This document shows, in pieces, positions 17,872 through 27,230 of a stretch of 64,000 nucleotides of DNA (position 1 is its first letter; each line of letters opens with the position of its first letter). The DNA comes from Rhodospirillaceae bacterium. GTDB taxonomy: Bacteria > Pseudomonadota > Alphaproteobacteria > Rhodospirillales > Casp-alpha2. The notes under the pieces are model-generated. The model was not told where the DNA came from and searched no databases. It was given only the letters and a program-made list of their open reading frames with translations. Made by a program: the position numbers and the translations under genes. The stretch lies in the NCBI GenBank assembly GCA_016845145.1, contig JAERTE010000075.1:41984-105983 (forward strand), in the 5' to 3' direction.

Positions 17872-18018
17872 GGAATCCTCCCAATAAAATTTTGCATGTA
17901 TTGTGCTGAGCCAAGCGGGCGGGAGCAACCGGAAACGATGGCACGACGCCTTACGTGTAAGAAATCACGGCGACTCGCAATAGTTGCGATATCGAATCAA
18001 GGCTTTTGGGCCGTGAGA

Positions 18019-18489
18019 TTAAAGCAGGCTTATGCCCTCCAGGCGCAAGAGTTGTGCCTTGGTTTCCGTGCCCGCACCACCGGAATATCCGGTGAGACGG
18101 CCATTGGCGCCGACCACGCGATGGCAGGGAATGATGATCGGGATCGGGTTTTTGCCGCACGCCGTGCCGACGGCGCGGGCCGCACTTCCTAAGTCCTCAG
18201 CCAGGTCGCCGTAGGTGCGGGTATCGCCATAGGGGATGGCGCACATCGCCTGCCATACCTGCTGTTGAAACGGGCTGCCGACGGGGGCGAGCGGTATATC
18301 GAACGTGGTGCGCTTGCCATCGAAATAGGCGCTCATTTGGTCGTGAACTTTTTCCAACAAGGGTGATGGCGGTTTTTCAGGATCCGGCGCCCGGCCCCAT
18401 TCGAGAACGGCAAGCGATGCATTGATGGAATAGGCCGTCAGCGTGCCGACGGGTGAGGGAAACGACAGCCATGTCACGTTGGCGTTCAT
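18019..18489 (-). CDS. ogt: Methylated-DNA--protein-cysteine methyltransferase
   Basis: 156-residue suicide repair protein that removes O6-alkyl groups from guanine. The active-site motif IPCHRV near residue 119 and FQQQVWQAMCAIPYGDTRTYGDLA, which contains the DNA-binding helix-turn-helix, are intact. There is no N-terminal Ada domain, so this is the Ogt/MGMT type. It starts just after the DUF255 gene stop on the same strand with a 28-bp gap and may be cotranscribed with it. Confidence 0.93.
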   Translation of the reverse strand: MNANVTWLSFPSPVGTLTAYSINASLAVLEWGRAPDPEKPPSPLLEKVHDQMSAYFDGKRTTFDIPLAPVGSPFQQQVWQAMCAIPYGDTRTYGDLAEDLGSAARAVGTACGKNPIPIIIPCHRVVGANGRLTGYSGGAGTETKAQLLRLEGISLL

Positions 18490-18517
18490 GCAGTACCCCC
18501 GGATGTGCAGCCTGCTG

Positions 18518-20569
18518 TTACATCTCGAGTAACTGCGCCTTCAGTTCCTCGGGATCGGTAAGGGGCAGTGTACAGGTTGTACCGACACAAATATAGGCTG
18601 TCGGTTTTCCGTCAATGGAAGCCTTGCCGAATGCGGGATGGGATTGGGGTAAGCTTAAGTCGTTGCTGAGTCGCATCACCAAGCGTGTCGGCGGTGCCGC
18701 CAGCAGCGCCGTTCGGACCAGGCCGCCGGGCATCGCCGCATCTGCGGGCGCGTCTCCGGCAATGACGATCTGCACGGCGCGCTCCAGGGTCTCGAACCCC
18801 ATCAGCAACGAGAGTTGGTGAATGCTTCTATCTGTTTCTTCAGGCACCAAAGCGGTGATCAGTGCATCGAGACGTTCGCGATAAAAGAGCTTACCTGATA
18901 AATAATACAACTGCGCAAGAACGTCCGCCATGATGCCGTTGCCGGGCGGCGTCGCGTTATCGTGGATCGGTTTGGTGCGTAGCAAAATGTCAGCTGTATC
19001 ATCGGCGCTCATGAAATAACCACCGTGGTCTGCGTCCCAATGGTGTTGGTCGGCGGTTTGGACCCAAGTGCGAGCCTGGGTAAGATAGTCCTGCTCGCCG
19101 GTAACTTCGTGCAAGGCGAGGGCAGCGCGGGCCATGTTGGCATAATCCTCAAGCACGCCGGGGTGGGCGGCTTTTCCGGCACACCAGCTGTGATACAACC
19201 GTTCACCGTCGGACATTTCTCCAAGGACAAAATCATAAGCAGCGATTGCGGCTTGAAGCCACGACGGCTCACTAAACACCACAGCGGCGCGTGCGAGAGC
19301 AGCGATCATCAAGCCGTTCCAATCGGCAAGCACCTTGTCATCCCGGCCGGGCCAGATGCGGCTGGAGCGGGCGTCGAGCAACACGTCGCGACTTGCGGCC
19401 AGAGAGGCCTCCGCGGCATCATCTCCGAGAGAAAGGTCGTCGGAACGGTTGAGAATGGTTTTGCCTTCCCAATTGCCGTGTGGCCCGACATCATAGGTGT
19501 GCTTGAATAGTGCGCTCGCCTCACCGAGCAGATCATCTATCTCGGCTTCGGACCAAACGTAAAATTTTCCTTCTTCACCTTCGCTGTCCGCATCGTAAGC
19601 GCTGACGAACGCGGGCGCTGTGTCATCACCGGCACGCATCTCGCGTAGCGCCCAAGCAATGGTTTCGCGAACCCGTGTTTCGTATAACGGCGAGCGGGTC
19701 TCCAGCCAAACATCGGAGAGCAGCTCAATCAGCAGCGCGTTGTCGTAAAGCATCTTCTCGAAATGCGGTGCCAGCCAGACCTCATCGGTCGAATAGCGTG
19801 CAAAGCCGCCGCCCAAATGATCGTAAATGCCACCCTGGCACATATGGTCGAGGGTCAAGGTCACGGCATCGCGGTAGAGCGGAGAGCCTGTCCGCCGGTA
19901 GGCGCGCCAGAGGTACTGGAATAATGTCGGTTGCGGAAATTTCGGCGCGCCCATGGTGCCGCCGGTGATCGGGTCGATTGCGCGCAACATGGCGGTGGCG
20001 GTGCTATCCAATACCTCGATCGAAAGCTGCCCGCCTCCGGGTGGTTGTGCCATTTTGGCAAGGCCATCACGCAGAGAAGCGACATTGCCGGCGATCTGGG
20101 TTTTTTGTTCGCGGTACGCATTGGCGACGGAGCGAAGGACATCAGGAAAACCTGGCCGGCCGTAACGCGGCGCCGGGGGGAAATACGTGCCGCCCCAAAA
20201 GGGTTCTCCGGCGGGTGTGAGAAACATGGTCAATGGCCAGCCCCCATGCTCGCCCATCATCTGTAGTGCTGACTGGTAAAGTGCATCGAGATCGGGGCGC
20301 TCCTCGCGATCGACCTTGATATTGATGAACGACTCATTCATGACAGCAGCCGTCTCTGCGCTCTCGAAGCTTTCTTGGGCCATGACGTGGCACCAATGGC
20401 AAGCGGCATACCCGACGGAAAGCAAGATGGGCTTATCGGCGGCTTGCGCGGCGGCAAGAGCGGCATCGGACCAGCCGCGCCAATGCACGGGATTGTCTTT
20501 GTGCTGCAGCAGGTAGGGGCTGGTCTCGTCAGCGAGTTGGTTGCTTGGTGTGTTGGAGGGAGTGGACAT
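18518..20569 (-). CDS. DUF255 thioredoxin-like / six-hairpin glycosidase-fold protein (YyaL type)
   Basis: 683-residue cytoplasmic protein related to YyaL of Bacillus and human SPATA20. The N-terminal DUF255 thioredoxin-like domain has ETSPYLLQHKDNPVHW and the CxxC-like GYAACHWCHVM at about residue 55. An alpha/alpha-toroid region of N-acyl-glucosamine epimerase type follows, with GGIYDHLGGGFARYSTDE and EKMLYDNA. The biological function of the family is unknown. Start at ATG 20569 (MSTPSNT). It is divergent from the DUF6489 gene. Confidence 0.87.
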   Translation of the reverse strand: MSTPSNTPSNQLADETSPYLLQHKDNPVHWRGWSDAALAAAQAADKPILLSVGYAACHWCHVMAQESFESAETAAVMNESFINIKVDREERPDLDALYQSALQMMGEHGGWPLTMFLTPAGEPFWGGTYFPPAPRYGRPGFPDVLRSVANAYREQKTQIAGNVASLRDGLAKMAQPPGGGQLSIEVLDSTATAMLRAIDPITGGTMGAPKFPQPTLFQYLWRAYRRTGSPLYRDAVTLTLDHMCQGGIYDHLGGGFARYSTDEVWLAPHFEKMLYDNALLIELLSDVWLETRSPLYETRVRETIAWALREMRAGDDTAPAFVSAYDADSEGEEGKFYVWSEAEIDDLLGEASALFKHTYDVGPHGNWEGKTILNRSDDLSLGDDAAEASLAASRDVLLDARSSRIWPGRDDKVLADWNGLMIAALARAAVVFSEPSWLQAAIAAYDFVLGEMSDGERLYHSWCAGKAAHPGVLEDYANMARAALALHEVTGEQDYLTQARTWVQTADQHHWDADHGGYFMSADDTADILLRTKPIHDNATPPGNGIMADVLAQLYYLSGKLFYRERLDALITALVPEETDRSIHQLSLLMGFETLERAVQIVIAGDAPADAAMPGGLVRTALLAAPPTRLVMRLSNDLSLPQSHPAFGKASIDGKPTAYICVGTTCTLPLTDPEELKAQLLEM

Positions 20570-20738
20570 AAGGAACAGGCTCGGCGGCAATTGACAGGAG
20601 TGGGCGGGCCGGCGCGTTGCGCCGGGCCGGATGCTGGCTTAGTTTGGAGAAGCTTTGAATGAATACAACCCCAATTTCCGCCGGGTTATGGCGGTGACAC
20701 CGCAAGGTATCTTTGGGTGGCATAGCCGGGAGGCCGAC

Positions 20739-20990
20739 ATGAAAGTCACGATCAACATCGATTGTACGCCGGATGAAGCACGGACGTTTTTTGGATTGCC
20801 GGACGTCAAGCCCATGCAAGAGGCAATGATGGCGGAAATCGAAAAGCGTATGCATGCGAATATGGACGCAATGGACCCAGAGACCCTATTTAAGACATGG
20901 CTGCCCTTGGGGATGCAGAACCTGGAACAGCTGCAAAAAGCTTTCTGGGGCCAGATGACGTCGAATTCCACGTCCGATAGCGAGACCTGA
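20739..20990 (+). CDS. DUF6489-type small protein
   Basis: 83-residue protein beginning MKVTINIDCTPDEARTFFG, followed by LPDVKPMQEAMMAEIEKRM. The pattern matches a small conserved alphaproteobacterial family annotated as DUF6489, function unknown. GGGAGG lies 6 bp before the ATG at 20739, which fixes the start. It is acidic and helical with no membrane segment. Together with the next ferredoxin-like gene (22 bp downstream) it precedes mnmE, so they may share a promoter. Confidence 0.75.
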   Translation: MKVTINIDCTPDEARTFFGLPDVKPMQEAMMAEIEKRMHANMDAMDPETLFKTWLPLGMQNLEQLQKAFWGQMTSNSTSDSET

Positions 20991-21012
20991 AATTAACAAG
21001 GAAAGAGCGTTA

Positions 21013-21357
21013 ATGACTGTAAACGATGAGGATCCGCCACTGTTCTACAATCGCCATGTGTTTTTCTGCACCAACGAGCGGCCCGACGGGCATCCACGTG
21101 GGTGCTGCAAAGCGAAGGACGCGGAAAAGCTGCGCAATTACATGAAAGCACGGGCCAAGGAAATGGGGTTGGAACGAGTCCGAATCAATGCATCGGGTTG
21201 TCTGGACCGATGTGAGTTGGGACCGACGATGGTGATCTACCCGGAAGGCGTTTGGTACAAATGCGAATCGATGGCGGATGTGGACCGGATTTTGAAAGAT
21301 CATGTTGAAGGAAAGGGTCGGGTAAACGAACTGATGTTGATGCCTGACGACGAGTAA
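21013..21357 (+). CDS. Thioredoxin-like [2Fe-2S] ferredoxin
   Basis: 114-residue member of the thioredoxin-fold [2Fe-2S] ferredoxin family (relatives of NuoE and of the Aquifex ferredoxin). The four ligand cysteines are in FFCTNERPDGHPRGCC and ASGCLDRCELGP, the last with C-x3-C spacing. VYPEGVWY-like sequence (VIYPEGVWYKCES) follows. A soluble electron carrier whose partners are unknown. It lies 37 bp before mnmE. Confidence 0.88.
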   Translation: MTVNDEDPPLFYNRHVFFCTNERPDGHPRGCCKAKDAEKLRNYMKARAKEMGLERVRINASGCLDRCELGPTMVIYPEGVWYKCESMADVDRILKDHVEGKGRVNELMLMPDDE

Positions 21358-21394
21358 GCGCAACATATAGTGACATAACAGTATCGAATCGAAT

Positions 21395-22738
21395 ATGAGA
21401 GCCTCAACGATTTTTGCCCTGGCGAGTGGCCGGGGTCGTGCCGGGATCGCGGTGGTCAGAATATCAGGGCCAGACGCGCGCACGGCGACCGCAGAACTCA
21501 CGGACCGCGTTTTGCCGGTGAGGCGCGCTGTGCGCGTTGATCTACGAGACCCCGCGGATCAAGAGCTGTTGGACCAAGGCCTCGCCATCTTCTTTCCGGG
21601 CCCTGCAAGCTTTACCGGCGAAGACGTTGTCGAGCTGCATGTGCACGGCGGCATTGCCGTTGTCGATGGTGTGCTGCGCGCGCTTTCAGGGCGTGAGGGG
21701 CTGCGGCTGGCGGATCCGGGCGAGTTCACACGGCGTGGTTTCGAGAATGGCAAGCTCGATCTGACCGCGGCGGAGGGGGTGGCGGACCTGGTCGCGGCGG
21801 AAACAGAGGCGCAACGGCGCCAAGCGTTGGGCCAGATGGGCGGCGCACTGGCGGCGTTTTGCGACGCGGGCAGGGACAAGCTGGTGGAGACGCTGGCCTA
21901 TTGGGAGGCGGCTATCGATTTTTCTGAGGAAGAGTTGCCGCCGGACCTGGAGCAGCGTGTCGTGACAGCGGTTTCCGAGCTGTCGGCGGCAATCGGCGCC
22001 CAGCTGAGTGATGGGTATCGGGGCGAGCGGTTACGGCAGGGCATTGAGGCTGCCATCGTCGGTATTCCGAACGCCGGAAAGTCGAGTCTTTTGAACAGAT
22101 TGGCACGGCGCGACGCGGCGATAGTCTCGGAGACAGCGGGGACCACGCGAGACATCATTGAGGTGCATTTGGAACTGGGCGGTTATCCGGTGATTCTAGC
22201 GGATACGGCGGGGCTGCGCGATCCGGGCGATGCCATAGAAGAAGAGGGCGTTCGCCGGGCAATTGAACGGGCGGAACGGGCCGATATGCGGATTGTTGTG
22301 ATGGACGGTGAGGCGTGGCCGGTTGTAGCGGCCGAGACCCGGGCGTGGATCACAGCCGACAATCTTTTGGTACTTAATAAAACCGATTCGCTGCAATCAA
22401 CGGCGCCCGACGAGCTGGATGGACATGAGATCATCGGTATTTCCGCCAAAACCGGAGCCGGCATCGACACACTGCTGGTCAAGCTTGAACAGCGGGTGGC
22501 CGGGATCTTCGCCGGCAAGGCGGCGCCGATAGTTACGCGAGCTCGTCACCGAGAGGCGCTTGAAGAGACGCAGGTGGCCTTGGCTCGGTTTCTCGATGCC
22601 TCTGACCGGCTGGAGCGGCCGGAGCTGTCTGCTGAAGACCTGCGTATGGCGGCGCGGGCACTTGGTCGAATTACCGGTTCGGTTGACGTCGAGGACCTGC
22701 TGGACGTGATCTTCGCGGATTTCTGCATCGGTAAATAA
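21395..22738 (+). CDS. mnmE: MnmE tRNA modification GTPase
   Basis: 447-residue GTPase that with MnmG adds (carboxymethyl)aminomethyl groups to wobble uridine 34 of tRNAs. An N-terminal tetrahydrofolate-binding domain (MRASTIFALASGRGRAGIAVVRISG) precedes the G domain: GIPNAGKSS at about 226, TAGTTRD near 250, DTAG near 273 and NKTD near 328. The C-terminal CIGK motif with the invariant cysteine is intact. mnmE, two parS sites, mnmG, rsmG, parA and parB follow one another, the usual alphaproteobacterial order. Confidence 0.97.
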   Translation: MRASTIFALASGRGRAGIAVVRISGPDARTATAELTDRVLPVRRAVRVDLRDPADQELLDQGLAIFFPGPASFTGEDVVELHVHGGIAVVDGVLRALSGREGLRLADPGEFTRRGFENGKLDLTAAEGVADLVAAETEAQRRQALGQMGGALAAFCDAGRDKLVETLAYWEAAIDFSEEELPPDLEQRVVTAVSELSAAIGAQLSDGYRGERLRQGIEAAIVGIPNAGKSSLLNRLARRDAAIVSETAGTTRDIIEVHLELGGYPVILADTAGLRDPGDAIEEEGVRRAIERAERADMRIVVMDGEAWPVVAAETRAWITADNLLVLNKTDSLQSTAPDELDGHEIIGISAKTGAGIDTLLVKLEQRVAGIFAGKAAPIVTRARHREALEETQVALARFLDASDRLERPELSAEDLRMAARALGRITGSVDVEDLLDVIFADFCIGK

Positions 22739-22743
22739 GCCGA

Positions 22744-22759
22744 TGTTTCACGTGAAACA
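22744..22759. other. parS: parS centromere site 1
   Basis: TGTTTCACGTGAAACA is a perfect 16-bp palindrome identical to the consensus parS bound by ParB/Spo0J. It begins 6 bp after the mnmE stop. With its twin 44 bp downstream and parAB 2.7 kb away, it is almost certainly a ParB loading site for chromosome segregation. Confidence 0.95.
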
Positions 22760-22779
22760 TTGAATCTGACCACAACACT

Positions 22780-22788
22780 TGTGGATAT
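22780..22788 (-). promoter_or_regulatory. DnaA-box-like site between the two parS sites
   Basis: On the minus strand this reads ATATCCACA, one base off TTATCCACA. Its end touches the second parS by one base. A single near-match can arise by chance, so confidence is low. Confidence 0.3.
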
Positions 22789-22803
22789 GTTTCACGTGAA
22801 ACA
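22788..22803. other. parS: parS centromere site 2
   Basis: Second exact copy of TGTTTCACGTGAAACA. The centre-to-centre distance to site 1 is 44 bp, close to four helical turns, so bound ParB dimers would lie roughly on one face. No other match to the consensus was noticed in the window. Confidence 0.95.
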
Positions 22804-22895
22804 ATTTGCCAACCGAATCATCTTCCGAGGTTTCCCCACATTTCCTGTGAGCGCTTTAATTGACAGCGCCAGATCGCGCTCCTACATTCCGCCCC

Positions 22896-24770
22896 ATGCA
22901 GGCTTATGATGTCATAGTGATTGGCGGCGGGCACGCGGGCTGTGAAGCGGCGGCGGCCTCGGCGCGCGTAGGTGCGCGGACGCTTTTGTTGACTCACCGT
23001 ACTGATACCATCGGTGCGATGTCGTGCAATCCTGCGATCGGCGGCTTGGCGAAAGGGCAGTTGGTGCGCGAAGTCGATGCGCTCGACGGCCTGATGGGCC
23101 GTGCCATTGATCGCGCCGGCATTCAATTTCGCGTTCTCAATCGCTCGAAGGGACCCGCAGTACAGGGGCCGCGGGCCCAGGCAGACCGCAAATTGTACCG
23201 CAAGGCCATCCAGACATTGCTGGCTGAGCAACCCAATTTGGATATTGCGGCTGAGCCGGTTGACGATCTTTGCCTTGATGCCGGTGGCCAGGTGACGGGA
23301 GTGCGGACCCAGACCGGCCGCGACATCGCGGCTGGTGCCGTGGTGGTGACGACAGGCACCTTTTTGCGCGGGCTGATTCACGTGGGCAGTGCGAAAATTC
23401 CGGCTGGCCGCGTTGGTGAAGCCCCTGCCGTGGGCCTGGCCTACACGTTCCGCCGACTTGGGTTCCGGTTGGGGCGCTTGAAAACCGGTACGCCGCCCAG
23501 GCTCGATGGCCGGACCATCGCCTGGAAGGGATTGCAGCCGCAGCCTGGCGACGATCCGCCGGTGCCATTTTCTTACATGACCGATCAAATCACGGTGCCG
23601 CAAATCGCTTGCCATATTACGGGTACAACCCCGGCAACGCACGACATCATCCGAGACAACATTGCGAAATCGGCCATGTATTCCGGTCAAATCGCTGGCA
23701 CAGGCCCACGGTATTGTCCATCGATTGAGGATAAGATCGTGCGTTTTGGTGACCGCGACCGGCATCAAATTTTTCTGGAGCCTGAAGGTTTGGACGATCC
23801 GACGGTATATCCAAACGGCATCTCCACCTCGTTGCCGAAAGATGTACAGCTGGCGCTGTTGAAAACCATCCCCGGCCTGGAAAAAGCCACGATTTTGCAA
23901 CCGGGATATGCCATCGAATACGACTTCGTCGATCCTCGTGAGCTGCGTGAGACGCTTGAAGCCCGGCGCGTGCCGGGCCTCTATCTTGCCGGTCAGATTA
24001 ATGGCACCACGGGATACGAGGAGGCCGCCGCGCAAGGCCTGATGGCAGGCGTCAACGCTGCGCGTGCGACCGGCGGCGCGTCACCGTTCGTGCTGGATCG
24101 CGCCGATGCCTATATCGGCGTGCTGATCGATGACCTGATCACCCTGGGCACGGAAGAGCCGTACCGCATGTTTACGTCTCGCGCGGAATACCGCCTGCGC
24201 TTGCGTTCCGACAATGCGGACCAACGCCTGACCGAGAAGGGCCGAGAGGCCGGGTGTGTGGCGCGGTTGCGCTGGCGGGCCTATGAAGACCGCATGGCGG
24301 TTCTATCAACAGCACGCCAACGACTTCAGAGCCTGGACAAGTCGCCGACCCAATTGCGATCCGCAGGCGTGAAAATCAACCTTGATGGCGTACGGCGCAA
24401 TGCCATGCAGGTATTGTCATATCCACAGATGTCATTTGAACGGCTGAGTCAGGTATGGCCCGAGTTGGCGGATATAGCCCCGGCGATTGCCGATCAATTG
24501 CATATCGAAGCCACCTACAGCCGGTATCTTGAGCGTCAGGATGCGGATGTCCGAGCCTTGCGCCGTGATGCTGCTCTGGCGCTGCCCGATGATCTGGACT
24601 TTGATGCCGTTCCAGGTCTTTCTGCCGAGGTTCGACTTAAGCTGAGTGATGCGCGACCGGCGAATTTGGCGGCGGCAGCCAGAATCTCGGGTGTCACGCC
24701 GGCGGCGGTAACCGTTTTGCTGGGCTATTTGAAGCGTCGGCAGGTGTCGGCGGAGCGTCTATCTGCCTGA
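22896..24770 (+). CDS. mnmG: MnmG (GidA) tRNA uridine-34 modification FAD enzyme
   Basis: 624-residue FAD- and NADH-dependent partner of MnmE in wobble-uridine modification. The dinucleotide fold [17 protein letters not shown] lies at the N-terminus; the signatures [20 protein letters not shown] near residue 44 and [17 protein letters not shown] near 367, and the C-terminal MnmE-binding helical domain, are present. The start at ATG 22896 puts the FAD motif at the expected place; an in-frame TTG at 22860 is possible but adds unconserved residues. The two parS sites lie in its upstream gap. Confidence 0.97.
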   Translation: MQAYDVIVIGGGHAGCEAAAASARVGARTLLLTHRTDTIGAMSCNPAIGGLAKGQLVREVDALDGLMGRAIDRAGIQFRVLNRSKGPAVQGPRAQADRKLYRKAIQTLLAEQPNLDIAAEPVDDLCLDAGGQVTGVRTQTGRDIAAGAVVVTTGTFLRGLIHVGSAKIPAGRVGEAPAVGLAYTFRRLGFRLGRLKTGTPPRLDGRTIAWKGLQPQPGDDPPVPFSYMTDQITVPQIACHITGTTPATHDIIRDNIAKSAMYSGQIAGTGPRYCPSIEDKIVRFGDRDRHQIFLEPEGLDDPTVYPNGISTSLPKDVQLALLKTIPGLEKATILQPGYAIEYDFVDPRELRETLEARRVPGLYLAGQINGTTGYEEAAAQGLMAGVNAARATGGASPFVLDRADAYIGVLIDDLITLGTEEPYRMFTSRAEYRLRLRSDNADQRLTEKGREAGCVARLRWRAYEDRMAVLSTARQRLQSLDKSPTQLRSAGVKINLDGVRRNAMQVLSYPQMSFERLSQVWPELADIAPAIADQLHIEATYSRYLERQDADVRALRRDAALALPDDLDFDAVPGLSAEVRLKLSDARPANLAAAARISGVTPAAVTVLLGYLKRRQVSAERLSA

Positions 24771-24808
24771 GCCAATCGAGCAGGACCTGACTCGGAGAAG
24801 CAGAATCA

Positions 24809-25510
24809 TTGATAAATTACGCAACCGAATCAAATGTGCACGGCCTAGCAGTGGATCCATCCAGCGGAACGTCACCGCTGAGTGAGACTGAATTTCAAGA
24901 CGCCTGTGCCGTGCCGGACGAGGTTATGGCGCGGTTGCGACTCTATAATCAGCAGCTGCAACGCTGGCAGGAGAAAATTAACTTAGTTGGCGCCCAAACG
25001 TTGGCCGATCCATGGCGTCGGCATTTCCTTGATAGCGCACAGTTGTTCAAGCTGTTGCCTGAAGACGCGTCGACCATTGTTGATATCGGCAGCGGCGCGG
25101 GATTCCCCGGCCTCGTATTGGCGATTATGGCAACGGCGGATGAAGCACCAGCAAGACAAGTGCATCTTATCGACAGCGATCAGCGAAAGGGTGTTTTCTT
25201 GCGTGAAATCAATAGATTAACGGACGCCGGCGTAACCGTTCACAGCTGTCGAGTCGGGCAATATAACGGGCCGAAAGGGGACGTTATAACGGCGCGCGGC
25301 TGCGCACCATTGACTCGACTGCTGGGGTGGGTGATGCCCTTAATAGCGCCGGATGGGCGCGGTTTATTATTAAAAGGTGAGGGCGCTCAGGATGAATTGA
25401 CCCTGGCGTCGAAAGACTGGAGAATGGACACAGTCCAGCACTCCAGCCAATCCGATCCACGCGGCGTGATCCTAGAGGTAACAAACCTTGCCCAGCACCA
25501 TGATTCCTGA
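24809..25510 (+). CDS. rsmG: RsmG 16S rRNA m7G527 methyltransferase
   Basis: 233-residue SAM-dependent methyltransferase that methylates G527 of 16S rRNA. The core has LQRWQEKINLVG, then the SAM motif DIGSGAGFPGLVLAI near residue 92 and LIDSDQRKGVFLREI. The TTG at 24809 is used because GGAGAAG lies 8 bp upstream; a GTG at 24836 is possible. The end overlaps the parA start. rsmG-parA-parB is a conserved unit, so it is cotranscribed with the segregation genes. Confidence 0.93.
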   Translation: MINYATESNVHGLAVDPSSGTSPLSETEFQDACAVPDEVMARLRLYNQQLQRWQEKINLVGAQTLADPWRRHFLDSAQLFKLLPEDASTIVDIGSGAGFPGLVLAIMATADEAPARQVHLIDSDQRKGVFLREINRLTDAGVTVHSCRVGQYNGPKGDVITARGCAPLTRLLGWVMPLIAPDGRGLLLKGEGAQDELTLASKDWRMDTVQHSSQSDPRGVILEVTNLAQHHDS

Positions 25511-26309
25511 TGATCCATTGCCCAGCGGTCGCGGCACGCGCATCTTGGCCGTTGCCAACCAAAAGGGCGGCGTAGGTAAAACAACGACCGCAATCAACCT
25601 GGGCACGGCCTTGGCAGCGATCAATCAGCAAGTGTTGATCATTGATCTTGATCCGCAAGGAAATGCCAGCACCGGTCTAGGAATTGATCTTGACCGGAGA
25701 AAGATAAATTCCTATAGCTTATTAGTTGATAATGTGTCGCTTTTTGACGTGATTCAGCCAACAGAGATCCCTGGACTCGAAATCGTGCCATCCGGAACAG
25801 ATCTTTATGGAGCAGAGATTGAGCTTGTCGATTTTGAGCGTCGAGAATATATGCTTCGTGATGCGCTTATTCACGCAACAGGAGCGTATGACTATGTGTT
25901 GATCGACTGCCCGCCGGCGCTGGGCTTGTTGACGATCAATGCCTTGGTGGCGGCGCAAGCCGTATTGGTGCCCTTGCAGTGCGAGTTCTATGCGCTCGAA
26001 GGCATCAGCCAGTTGGTCAACACCATCGAAAAAGTTCGCGGCGTCTTCAATCGGCAATTGGAAATACAGGGTATCGTTCTGACGATGTACGACAAACGCA
26101 ACAATTTGTCCGCGGACGTGGCTGAAGATGTGCGCGGGTATTTTGGTGACAAGGTCTATAACACCGTAATTCCAAGAAATGTCCGTATTTCGGAAGCGCC
26201 GTCTCACGGTGTCCCTGTGTTGATTTACGATATGAATTGTACAGGTGCACAGGCCTACCTCGCCTTGGCTGGCGAGATCATTCATCGAGAACGAAAGCTT
26301 AGCGCATGA
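25488..26309 (+). CDS. parA: ParA (Soj) chromosome partitioning ATPase
   Basis: 273-residue Walker ATPase that moves ParB-parS complexes after replication. The deviant Walker A ANQKGGVGKTTTAINLG lies at about residues 23-39, and the A' and Walker B motifs IIDLDPQGNAS and VLIDCPPALG are intact. The TTG at 25488 has GAGGT 8 bp upstream; the ATG at 25500 (MIPDDP) is the alternative and lacks one. Both overlap the rsmG end. The stop overlaps the parB start by 4 bp. No N-terminal HTH is present, as expected for a chromosomal ParA. Confidence 0.96.
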   Translation: MPSTMIPDDPLPSGRGTRILAVANQKGGVGKTTTAINLGTALAAINQQVLIIDLDPQGNASTGLGIDLDRRKINSYSLLVDNVSLFDVIQPTEIPGLEIVPSGTDLYGAEIELVDFERREYMLRDALIHATGAYDYVLIDCPPALGLLTINALVAAQAVLVPLQCEFYALEGISQLVNTIEKVRGVFNRQLEIQGIVLTMYDKRNNLSADVAEDVRGYFGDKVYNTVIPRNVRISEAPSHGVPVLIYDMNCTGAQAYLALAGEIIHRERKLSA

Positions 26310-27187
26310 CTCCCGCAGCAAAATCCAAACGGAAAAATTTGGGCAAAGGCCTTTCAGCTTTATTGGGCGATGCGCAGCCCGCCGCGGCTGAATCCCGCTC
26401 GGATTCGGGCCTTCATACAATCGCCGTCGGGGATTTGCATCCGTGCCGATATCAGCCGCGCCGCCGCTTTGCAGACGAGCAGATCAAGGAGTTGGCGCAA
26501 TCGCTTCGTGAGAAGGGTATTTTGCAGCCACTGGTCGTTAGACCGGACAGCGAGCAAACCGGAACCTATGAGATTATTTGTGGTGAGCGGCGCTGGCGGG
26601 CGGCGCAGTTGGCGCAATTGCATGATGTGCCGGCCGTTGTTCGTCAGTTTACCGACCAAGAGGCATTGGAAATCGCGCTGGTCGAAAACTTGCAACGCGA
26701 AGACCTTACACCACTTGAGGAGGCTGAGGCCTATCAGCGTTTGAAGGATGAATTCGGCCACACCCAAGAAGAGCTCGCCGACGGTATTGGCAAGAGCCGC
26801 AGTCACGTGGCCAACATGATTAGGCTACTGGCACTGCCGGATGCCGTGAAATCGATGCTTGGCGATGGACGCCTCAGCGCTGGCCATGCAAGGGCGCTGT
26901 TGACGGCAGCCGATCCTACCGCGTTGGCAGAAATGGTGGTCAAAAAGAGCCTGAACGTACGCGAAACCGAAGCGTTGGTCTCTAAGGCCGCCAAGCCTGA
27001 GGAAAAAAAATCCGCCACCAAACCCGCAAAGGACGCCGATACGCTCGCCGTTGAAAAAGACCTCACGCAGGCACTCGGACTAAACGTCGAAATCTCAACT
27101 AAAAAGAAAGGCGGGGTGCTGACCCTGCGTTATAGCAGCATGGATCAACTCGATATGCTGATCCGCAGGCTGTCCGAGAGCACCTGA
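26306..27187 (+). CDS. parB: ParB (Spo0J) centromere-binding CTPase
   Basis: 293-residue DNA-binding protein that loads at parS and spreads as a CTP-dependent clamp. The N-terminus has GKGLSALLG, then the CTP-binding region with GERRWRAAQLA near residue 92 and ENLQREDLTPLEEAEAY near 128. The HTH GKSRSHVANMIRLLALP near 160 recognises parS. A lysine- and alanine-rich linker leads to the C-terminal dimerisation domain. It overlaps parA (ATGA) and converges on holA over 43 bp. Confidence 0.97.
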   Translation: MTPAAKSKRKNLGKGLSALLGDAQPAAAESRSDSGLHTIAVGDLHPCRYQPRRRFADEQIKELAQSLREKGILQPLVVRPDSEQTGTYEIICGERRWRAAQLAQLHDVPAVVRQFTDQEALEIALVENLQREDLTPLEEAEAYQRLKDEFGHTQEELADGIGKSRSHVANMIRLLALPDAVKSMLGDGRLSAGHARALLTAADPTALAEMVVKKSLNVRETEALVSKAAKPEEKKSATKPAKDADTLAVEKDLTQALGLNVEISTKKKGGVLTLRYSSMDQLDMLIRRLSEST

Positions 27188-27230
27188 TTTTACGCCCGTT
27201 AGGTTAAATCACCAAAAAACCACGACGAGA

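Noticed and set aside
22818..24035. 405-codon minus-strand frame opposite mnmG.
   Set aside because: Antisense to mnmG, and it would cover the second half of the parS region; no family features.
26800..26830. CACGTG within parB and similar hexamers elsewhere (23380, 38896) as extra parS sites.
   Set aside because: The flanks do not match the TGTTTC...GAAACA arms.
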